From positions 1 through 6,216 of the forward strand of contig DOVG01000292.1 of NCBI GenBank assembly GCA_003520205.1: a stretch of 6,216 bases of DNA, read 5' to 3'. Below, one piece after another: positions 1-5,551 of the stretch. The position numbers were made by a program, and so were the translations under genes. The DNA is from Lachnospiraceae bacterium (GTDB lineage: Bacteria > Bacillota > Clostridia > Lachnospirales > Lachnospiraceae). Positions within the stretch are counted from its first letter, which is position 1; every line of letters begins with the position of its first letter. The notes beneath the pieces are model-generated. The model did no database searches, was not told the DNA's origin, and worked only from the letters and a program-made list of their open reading frames with translations.

Positions 1-134
1 AAATGATATTTGTTGGAGACAATAAAGCATTCAGTATGGTAATATGTATTACAGTGGCATATCTGTTATTAATCTTAAGTCTTGGAAGCGTAGGACTTAA
101 AGTAAGAAGGAGTACAGAGTGGGGAGTTTCTTAA
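1..134 (+). CDS. C-terminal end of a membrane protein, probable ABC-2-type transporter permease (5' truncated by window)
   Basis: The reading frame is open from the left edge and stops with TAA at 132-134, giving about 43 residues. They hold one strongly hydrophobic segment (roughly VICITVAYLLLILSLGSVGL) followed by a short basic tail (KVRR). A last membrane helix followed by a positive cytoplasmic tail is how ABC-2-type permeases typically end. An ATG lies at bases 3-5, but no ribosome binding site is visible and the fragment is not a plausible complete gene, so I read it as the end of a longer gene. The stop lies 16 bases inside the next gene, a histidine kinase, which implies one operon and translational coupling. 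Permeases next to NarL-type kinase/regulator pairs are known, for example the linearmycin-resistance lnr locus of Bacillus subtilis. Membrane protein is well supported; ABC-2 permease is inferred from the tail and the context. Confidence 0.6.
   Translation, partial: MIFVGDNKAFSMVICITVAYLLLILSLGSVGLKVRRSTEWGVS
105..112 (+). promoter_or_regulatory. Ribosome binding site for the histidine kinase
   Basis: AGAAGGAG lies six bases upstream of the GTG at 119. It is a strong Shine-Dalgarno match at proper spacing and decides the non-ATG start. The ATG at 135 is in another frame and runs into a TGA within a few codons, and the next in-frame ATG (codon 112) would remove most of the membrane domain. 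The site lies inside the coding sequence of the upstream gene, as expected for coupled translation. Confidence 0.75.
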
Positions 135-1297
135 ATGAAAAAACTTTCAAAAATGATTATTTTCTGATAGTCCGAATAATAATACTGATTCTCTTTTCTA
201 TATACGGATTACTGGATATAAATAAGGAAACAGGAGTATCTGCCGGGGTACTCCTGCTTATTTCGTTATTTATCTTTAGTGTCTGTATTTGTGAGTTTTT
301 TGATGGAAAGAAACGTATTTTTTTTCTGCTGGCAGAGGCTCTTATATTCATAATCCTTTTAAATACAGGAGGTATAAGCTTTATTTTTCTTGGAGCATTT
401 CTGTATTATGAGATTCTTATTTACTTAAAAGCCGGTAAAATATGGTACTGTATGATTTATCTGCTGGTTATATTTGAGAATAATTTCTTAAACAGATTAT
501 TTGGAGAAATATCACTTGAAGAACATGTTCAGATAATCATTGTGACTTTTATGCTTCTTTTTTACATGCAGCATGAATTTGTAGTGACCAGTTACGAGAG
601 GCAGATGATGGAGGATACCATAACTCAGCAGGGAATGAAAAGAGATATGCAGAGTCAGGCTACTGAAGTCAGGGAACAGATGAAAAAGAATATCATTATG
701 TCTGAAAACAGGATACTTGAGGAGCGGGCTGAACTGTCACAAACTCTTCATGATAAGCTCGGACATAATATTAATGGTTCTATCTATCAGTTGGAAGCTG
801 CAAAGGTAATAATGGATAAAGATCCTGATAAAGCCAGAAATATACTTCAGGCCGTAATAGACCAGCTTAGGACGGGGATGGATGAAATCAGAGCTATTCT
901 CAGAAAGGAAAGACCTGAGAAAAAGCAGATGGCGCTTCTTCAGCTGTATGAATTATGTGAGGATTGTAATAGAAAAGGTGTAGAAACTGAAATGGAGACC
1001 GAAGGCGATTTATCAAGAATTCCATCTGATATGTGGGAGATAATTCTGGATAACGCATTTGAAGCGGTTAGTAATTCCATGAAATATGCGAGGTGTGATC
1101 ATATAGATATCGCGATAGTTGTAATGAATAAAATGGTAAGATGCACCATCTCGGATAATGGAGTTGGATGCTCTGATATAGTTGATGGAATGGGACTTTC
1201 AGGTATGAGAAAAAGAGTACGTATAGTGGGAGGAACTATTGATTTTGAATCTGAAAGCAGTAACGGTTTCAAGGTTAATGTACTTCTTCCGTTATAG
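119..1297 (+). CDS. Membrane sensor histidine kinase, NarL/DesK class (HisKA_3 + HATPase_c)
   Basis: This 392-residue two-component sensor kinase should autophosphorylate on a histidine and pass the phosphate to the regulator encoded next. Residues 1-155 are almost wholly hydrophobic, with about five or six membrane helices (near 14-33, 43-60, 67-101, 107-122 and 136-152) and only short loops, so there is no extracellular sensor domain. A charged, coiled-coil-like linker (about 156-205) leads to the HisKA_3 dimerisation domain. Its phospho-acceptor is H211 in HDKLGH, which also fits the DxxxQ/H phosphatase motif of this class (D212, H216). The ATPase domain shows the N-box as EAVSNSMKYA (315-324, N319), the G1 box DNGVG (346-350) and the G2 box GMGLSGM (357-363), all apparently intact. 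The GTG start is supported by a good ribosome binding site. The kinase overlaps the permease end upstream by 16 bases. Compact membrane domains beside transporters suggest sensing of envelope stress or a membrane-active compound, but the signal is not readable here. Confidence 0.93.
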   Translation: MGSFLNEKTFKNDYFLIVRIIILILFSIYGLLDINKETGVSAGVLLLISLFIFSVCICEFFDGKKRIFFLLAEALIFIILLNTGGISFIFLGAFLYYEILIYLKAGKIWYCMIYLLVIFENNFLNRLFGEISLEEHVQIIIVTFMLLFYMQHEFVVTSYERQMMEDTITQQGMKRDMQSQATEVREQMKKNIIMSENRILEERAELSQTLHDKLGHNINGSIYQLEAAKVIMDKDPDKARNILQAVIDQLRTGMDEIRAILRKERPEKKQMALLQLYELCEDCNRKGVETEMETEGDLSRIPSDMWEIILDNAFEAVSNSMKYARCDHIDIAIVVMNKMVRCTISDNGVGCSDIVDGMGLSGMRKRVRIVGGTIDFESESSNGFKVNVLLPL

Positions 1298-1351
1298 GTA
1301 TATTTAAGGGCACTTGTGACATTTACATAGGGAAAAAGGAAGATCAGTAAT

Positions 1352-2011
1352 ATGGATAAGATAAAGGTTATAATTGCAGATGACAGTGATTTCGTAAGAG
1401 ATGGAATGAAAATAATCCTGGATGTTGATGATGACTTTGAAGTGCTTGGCTCTGCGCAAAATGGCCGTGAAGCTATTGAAATTGCAAAAAAAACAAAACC
1501 GGATGTATTTCTTATGGATATTCAGATGCCGGAAATGGATGGTATAGAAGCAACCAAATACATAGTGGAGAATAATCTTGGAAAGGTTCTGATACTGACT
1601 ACATTTGATGATGATGTGCTGGTTCAGCAGGCACTTAAAAGTGGTGCCAAGGGATATCTTATAAAGAATCATACGCCGGAGCATCTGAAGCAAATGATAA
1701 AGTCCGTGTATAACGGAACAGGAGTTATGGAAGAGAGTATTCTCGAAAATCTGACAACGTTGTCAGGTAAAGCAGGTGATGAGATTTCAAGAGAATCAGA
1801 AAATGGGTTTGATGCATCGGATTATTCAGAAAGAGAACTGGATATAGTAAAGGCAGTGGCTGAAGGTCTGTCTAATAAAGAGATAGCAGCGAAGCTCTTT
1901 ATATCTGAAGGGACTGTAAAGAACTATATAACAGCTATACTTTCAAAAGAAAACTTGTCCCATAGAACGGCTCTGGCAGTTTATTATCTGACAGGAAAAA
2001 AGTCTGAATAA
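1352..2011 (+). CDS. Response regulator, NarL/LuxR family (receiver + LuxR-type HTH)
   Basis: This 219-residue protein is the cytoplasmic partner of the kinase encoded 54 bases upstream. The receiver domain (about 3-120) has the acidic pair D10/D11, the phospho-acceptor D56 in LMDIQMPEMDG, the switch threonine T83 and the conserved K105. A variable linker (about 133-156, rich in Ser, Glu and Asp) leads to a LuxR-type DNA-binding domain (about 157-213). This includes the SERELDIVKAVAEGLSNKEIA scaffold and the recognition helix region SEGTVKNYITAIL. One small oddity is a glutamate at position 200 (SKENLSHRT), where the family usually has a hydrophobic residue (SKLxLxxRT). The ATG is preceded by AAAGGAAG (1335-1342) at nine bases spacing. 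There is no terminator between kinase and regulator, so they should be co-transcribed. Targets probably include the operon itself and its transporter; that is inference. Confidence 0.94.
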   Translation: MDKIKVIIADDSDFVRDGMKIILDVDDDFEVLGSAQNGREAIEIAKKTKPDVFLMDIQMPEMDGIEATKYIVENNLGKVLILTTFDDDVLVQQALKSGAKGYLIKNHTPEHLKQMIKSVYNGTGVMEESILENLTTLSGKAGDEISRESENGFDASDYSERELDIVKAVAEGLSNKEIAAKLFISEGTVKNYITAILSKENLSHRTALAVYYLTGKKSE

Positions 2012-2071
2012 ACTAAAAAGATTACGAGTATTGCAAAACTAAAAAATGCTAATAAAACCAAAAAAATCATA

Positions 2072-2100
2072 ATGACACAGCAGTATTATCACGATATAAT
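2072..2100 (+). promoter_or_regulatory. Probable sigma-70-type promoter for the GGDEF gene
   Basis: A perfect TATAAT (2095-2100) is preceded by ATGACA (2072-2077, five of six bases of TTGACA) with an exact 17-base spacer. Transcription would start near 2106-2108, giving a leader of about 60 bases before the ATG at 2168. The surrounding gap (2012-2167) is very A-rich and holds no gene. The promoter implies that the cyclase is expressed separately from the kinase/regulator operon upstream. Confidence 0.65.
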
Positions 2101-2108
2101 AAACATAT

Positions 2109-2122
2109 AAGTCAAAAGTCAA
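2109..2122 (+). repeat. Tandem heptamer repeat in the leader region
   Basis: Two adjacent perfect copies of AAGTCAA (2109-2115 and 2116-2122) begin about nine bases after the -10 element, at or just after the expected transcription start. They could be a half-site pair for a regulator overlapping the start point, or chance in A-rich sequence. The repeat itself is plain to see, but any function is a guess. Confidence 0.4.
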
Positions 2123-2129
2123 GGTGAGC

Positions 2130-2143
2130 TCCTGTTTGCAGGA
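2130..2143 (+). other. Small hairpin in the 5' leader of the GGDEF gene
   Basis: TCCTG (2130-2134) and CAGGA (2139-2143) can pair around a TTTG loop. The stem is only five base pairs and no U-run follows, so it is not a terminator. It sits 24 bases before the start codon and leaves the ribosome binding site (AGGGAT, 2156-2161) free. I see no known riboswitch fold in this short leader. Confidence 0.25.
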
Positions 2144-2167
2144 AAACAAATCTATAGGGATGATTGT

Positions 2168-4084
2168 ATGAATAGAAAAAAAATAGCAGTTTTTGTTCTA
2201 AATATGTATGGAGCCATGATTAGAGAGATGCAGGAGGGACTTAATGAAGCAGCTCTCGAGCAAGGTATAAAGCTGATTTATTTTGCCGGTTTCACTGATG
2301 GCTTCAGCAGCTTATTTTACGATAAGTACGAAAGGTATGATGAAGGAGATATAGTAGCATTTAAGCTTCCTGATCTGTCTGATTTTGATGGAGCCATTAT
2401 TATAGCGGCTTCTTTTACCCAGAAATATCAGGATAGGATTGATAAGATACTTAAAAATGCTGATATTCCTGTAGTACTGATCGGTGGTGAGGATACCAGA
2501 TATTATAACCTGATAAATGATGAAGAAACTTCGTTCAGTTCGATGGTAGAACATGTTATAGAGAAACATGGATGTAAAGATATATATCATGTTGCAGGAA
2601 GAAAAGAAGAACACTTTACATATGAAAGAATAGACGCATTTAAGAATATACTTGATAGACACGGACTTGAATATAGTGATGACAGGATATATTTTGGTAC
2701 ACTTTGGCGTGACTGTGGCGAACCTGCACTTGAATATATATTGAATAAGTGTGAAGAAAAGGGTCGAAAATATCCTGATGCTATTGTATGTGTAAATGAT
2801 TATTCGGCTATAGGAATAATAGATGCATGCAGGAGAAGAGGGATAGATGTTCCTGGAGATATTATAGTGACAGGCTATGATGGAATTGAAAATGCTAAGA
2901 TGGGACATCCGACTATAACAACACTAGAGCAGCCGTTTTTAGATGTTGGTAAAAATAGTATATATACGTTCCAGAAGCTGTGGCGTGGTGAAAAGGTCGA
3001 CAAACAGATTCAGCTTAAAGGTATTATGATTCCTGGACAGTCCTGCGGATGTGTTCCATTGGATGATTATAATGGAGATGAGATACGTCAGGTATATTCT
3101 AAGAGAATGGATAAGATGGAATATCTTACCCAATCGACAACAAATATGATTCTTAGTATTTCTAATTCTAATTCGCTGGAGGAAGTATTTAAAGAGATAG
3201 AGATTAACTCAAGATCAGATACCGGATTCAATACATTTGCACTTTGTCTTGCTCCTGATTGGGATCAGCAAAGGGTTATAAATGATGATTCAGATATGCC
3301 TGATGAGGAAATGACTGTTGTTTGCGGATTTAATGGAGATAAATCAATCAAGCCGCAGACCTTTAACAGAAGAATGATTCTTCCAAAGGAGCTTCTTGAA
3401 GATCCGTATCCATATTATATATGTTCTATCCATCATTTACAGTATTACATGGGATATGCAATTGTAGCACCTACTCTGAAATCATTTAATCAGATAGTTG
3501 TCAAGTCCTGGCTGGTAAATCTGGGAGCTATGCTTGAGAACTGGAGGATAAGGGAAAAGCTTAATGATACTGTAGACAGACTGGAGAATCTATATAACAG
3601 AGACATGCTTACAGGACTGTATAACAGACGTGGTTATATTCAGTTTTTTGGGGATATATACAGTGGATGTTTATCTCGTGGCGAGAACCTGTCAGTAATG
3701 GTTATCGATATGGATAATCTGAAATATGTTAATGATAATTTTGGCCATAATGAAGGAGATTATTGCCTTTCAGCTATTGCAGAATCTATGATGGTTGCGG
3801 CTAATCATAAGGAGATATGCATCAGGTCAGGAGGAGATGAATTTATAGTTTTGGCCGGAGATTATTCTGAAGATAAGGCTGAAAATTACATAAAGCTGTT
3901 AAGAGAGAATCTTAATAGAAGAACTAAACGTGATAAAAAGCCTTATAAGCTGGAAGTAAGTATAGGTGCTTGTATATCAAAGCCAGAAGCTTCAGATAAG
4001 TCAGTAAATGACATATCTGAAGAGTATCTTAAGTACGCTGACGCAGAGATGTACAAAGAGAAGAAGGCTCATAAAGGTTTATAA
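2168..4084 (+). CDS. Soluble diguanylate cyclase with LacI/periplasmic-binding-protein-like sensor domain
   Basis: This 638-residue protein should make cyclic di-GMP from two GTP under control of a bound small molecule. Residues 4-290 match the ligand-binding core of LacI/GalR regulators (Peripla_BP_3). Typical segments are DFDGAIIIAA (72-81), IPVVLIGGED (100-109), PDAIVCVNDYSAIG (203-216) and VPGDIIVTGYDG (228-239). There is no N-terminal HTH, signal peptide or membrane helix, so sensing is cytosolic. A Cys motif SCGC (292-295) closes this domain. Residues about 305-460 look like a divergent GAF-like module ending in a helical linker. The GGDEF domain (about 476-636) starts with DMLTGLYNRRGY and carries the metal ligand D514, ND (522-523), GHNEGD (526-531) and an intact active-site GGDEF (555-559). 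The inhibitory RxxD motif expected nine residues before GGDEF reads NHKE, so the I-site is missing. The ATG at 2168 follows AGGGAT by six bases. The ligand, perhaps a sugar, cannot be named. Confidence 0.9.
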   Translation: MNRKKIAVFVLNMYGAMIREMQEGLNEAALEQGIKLIYFAGFTDGFSSLFYDKYERYDEGDIVAFKLPDLSDFDGAIIIAASFTQKYQDRIDKILKNADIPVVLIGGEDTRYYNLINDEETSFSSMVEHVIEKHGCKDIYHVAGRKEEHFTYERIDAFKNILDRHGLEYSDDRIYFGTLWRDCGEPALEYILNKCEEKGRKYPDAIVCVNDYSAIGIIDACRRRGIDVPGDIIVTGYDGIENAKMGHPTITTLEQPFLDVGKNSIYTFQKLWRGEKVDKQIQLKGIMIPGQSCGCVPLDDYNGDEIRQVYSKRMDKMEYLTQSTTNMILSISNSNSLEEVFKEIEINSRSDTGFNTFALCLAPDWDQQRVINDDSDMPDEEMTVVCGFNGDKSIKPQTFNRRMILPKELLEDPYPYYICSIHHLQYYMGYAIVAPTLKSFNQIVVKSWLVNLGAMLENWRIREKLNDTVDRLENLYNRDMLTGLYNRRGYIQFFGDIYSGCLSRGENLSVMVIDMDNLKYVNDNFGHNEGDYCLSAIAESMMVAANHKEICIRSGGDEFIVLAGDYSEDKAENYIKLLRENLNRRTKRDKKPYKLEVSIGACISKPEASDKSVNDISEEYLKYADAEMYKEKKAHKGL

Positions 4085-5396
4085 GTATCCGGCAGAAAGC
4101 AAATACATTTATTATAAGCGCTCCGGTCCATGCACTTACTTCTGCAAAAGCAGCGGCTTTAAAGCCGATATTGCCAACAAATAAAGTAATAACAGATATC
4201 CTGAGAATCATTTCCAGGATACCGGATATAAGCGGCGGCAGAGGATGACCCATTCCCTGTACGCCGCTTCTTATTACAAAGAGGCAGTCAACAGCGATGA
4301 TAGTCATACCGCAGATAGGCAGATATTCGCATACCAGACTAACCGGAGAATCACCCTGAATCAGGATACGGGCAAGTACTCCGGGGAAGAAGGTCATAAT
4401 TGATCCGAGCACTACATAAGCTATAAAAGATATTCCCAGGCAGACCTTAAGTCCGCTTTTTATGCGGTCATATTCCTTTGCACCATAGTTCTGGCTTGTA
4501 TATGCACTCATGGCATTTCCTGCTGTACTTGCAGGATTCATGAATAGATTCAGATATTTACTGCATGCTGAATAAGCAGTAGTGTAGTCTGTTCCGAGAC
4601 CATTTATATGATGCTGAACTACCATACATCCGATTGCTGTGATGGAATTCATAAATGCCATTGGAAGACCATTACTGATTAAATCCAGATAGATTCTGCT
4701 GTCATTTTTGAAATCAGATGCTTTAAGCTTTATTATTTCTATCTGACGAAGCTTACTTATACATATGATAGCTGAAACAAGCTGTGATATTACAGTTGCT
4801 ATCGCAGCAGCTTCGACACCCATATGGAATACAAAGATGAATAATGAATCAAGTGACAGATTAACTATTGAAGATATAATGATTGCGCGAAGCGGAGTTC
4901 TGCTGTCACCCAGAGATCTAAGTACAGATGCGCTTACATTATAAGAAATGTTCATAAAAGTGCATCCAAATATTATATATCCGTATTTGAGACAGTTATC
5001 CATGAGAACCGGTTTCGTATTTAGAATTCGGAGCAGAAAAGGAAGAGATATAAGGCTTGCTCCTGTAAGGACAATAGCAAGTATAACAGCAAGCTGTATG
5101 GTTCCGGCAAGTCTATGTCTTAGCTGCTCACCATCCTTAGCTCCATAGCTCTGGGCGATAAGCACGCCGAATCCATTCGACAGACCAAAAGTAAAACCGA
5201 CTATCAGAAAGAAGAGTGAACTCATATTACCAACAGAGGCAAATGCGTTATCACCCAGTCCTTTTCCAACTATCATGGCGTCAACAAAATTATACAGCTG
5301 CTGCAGCATGCTGGTCATAAGAAGAGGCCAGTAAAACTGAAGTATAAGCTTTCTTGGATTTCCTTTTGTAAAGTCAATTGTTTTTTTAGCGTTCAT
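4029..5396 (-). CDS. MATE-family multidrug efflux transporter
   Basis: This 455-residue inner-membrane transporter is of the usual length for MATE (NorM/DinF/MepA-like) proteins, which export cationic drugs or metabolites in exchange for Na+ or H+. About twelve hydrophobic segments run along the protein in two homologous halves. Half one shows LYNFVDAMIVGKGLG (34-48) and AQSYGAKDGEQLR (81-93); half two repeats the latter as SQNYGAKEYDRIK (301-313). LRSLGDSRTP (159-168) and GVQGMGHPLPP (378-388) are a matching pair of family loops, again showing the internal duplication. The ATG (5396-5394) is preceded on its strand by AAGAAGTGAG, a moderate ribosome binding site six bases away. It lies downstream of the AraC-type gene on the same strand, a plausible regulator. 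The last 17 residues (INLYEPSSLCTSLRQRT) are encoded opposite the end of the GGDEF gene, an unusual 56-base convergent overlap. The substrate is unknown. Confidence 0.93.
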   Translation of the reverse strand: MNAKKTIDFTKGNPRKLILQFYWPLLMTSMLQQLYNFVDAMIVGKGLGDNAFASVGNMSSLFFLIVGFTFGLSNGFGVLIAQSYGAKDGEQLRHRLAGTIQLAVILAIVLTGASLISLPFLLRILNTKPVLMDNCLKYGYIIFGCTFMNISYNVSASVLRSLGDSRTPLRAIIISSIVNLSLDSLFIFVFHMGVEAAAIATVISQLVSAIICISKLRQIEIIKLKASDFKNDSRIYLDLISNGLPMAFMNSITAIGCMVVQHHINGLGTDYTTAYSACSKYLNLFMNPASTAGNAMSAYTSQNYGAKEYDRIKSGLKVCLGISFIAYVVLGSIMTFFPGVLARILIQGDSPVSLVCEYLPICGMTIIAVDCLFVIRSGVQGMGHPLPPLISGILEMILRISVITLFVGNIGFKAAAFAEVSAWTGALIINVFAFCRILINLYEPSSLCTSLRQRT

Positions 5397-5551
5397 ATTA
5401 TACTCACTTCTTACCTATATAAAATACATCTTTTTAGCTTACGTTATTTTAATGTCTTTTATATATAAATAAAAGCAGTTTTCTATCATGTTTTGACCGA
5501 TTTTTGAGGTTTCTAAAAGCTTTATATTTTTGAGAACGCTGTATGATTTTA
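5397..5551 (-). promoter_or_regulatory. Intergenic region upstream of the MATE gene
   Basis: This gap of 155 very AT-rich bases should hold the promoter of the MATE gene. No good TTGACA box is visible on the minus strand. The best guess is ATGATA (5489-5484) with a 16-base spacer to TATATA (5467-5462), which overlaps a 20-base palindrome. No clear rho-independent terminator follows the AraC-type gene, so read-through into the MATE gene is also possible. No small gene is convincing here. Confidence 0.35.
5456..5475. repeat. 20-base imperfect palindrome, candidate operator
   Basis: CTTTTATATATAAATAAAAG pairs with its own reverse complement at nine of ten positions per arm, the mismatch lying near the centre. 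It sits about 60 bases upstream of the MATE start codon and covers the best candidate -10 box, a position where a repressor would block transcription. AraC-family sites are more often direct repeats, so if this is an operator its regulator may be another protein. In such AT-rich sequence it may also be chance. Confidence 0.35.

Noticed and set aside
1304..1693. Minus-strand open frame of 129 codons opposite the response regulator
   Set aside because: It lies almost wholly opposite a clear receiver domain, has a Tyr/Cys/His/Ile-rich composition typical of antisense translation, and shows no recognisable motif.
2012..2167. Riboswitch (for example c-di-GMP type) in the leader of the cyclase gene
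   Set aside because: The leader is only about 60 bases after the promoter and shows just a five-base-pair hairpin, not enough for a known aptamer fold.
2160..2171. Three-codon minicistron (ATG ATT GTA TGA) whose stop overlaps the start codon of the cyclase gene
   Set aside because: The only nearby AGGGAT overlaps its start and fits the cyclase ATG at 2168 far better. Such a short frame is expected by chance.
2312..2908. Minus-strand open frame of 198 codons opposite the sensor domain of the cyclase
   Set aside because: The long length comes from the AT-rich codon pattern of the real gene. The product is mostly Ile, Ser, Tyr and Phe with no family-like pattern.
4948..5148. Plus-strand open frame of 66 codons within the MATE gene
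   Set aside because: It is embedded opposite membrane helices of a well-supported MATE gene, with no family-like motif.
5511..5535. AT-rich inverted repeat after the AraC gene (TTCT-AAAA / TTTT-AGAA arms on the minus strand with a bulged C) as a terminator
   Set aside because: The stem is almost all A-T, has a bulge and a nine-base loop, and no U-run follows, so it would be too weak to end transcription.
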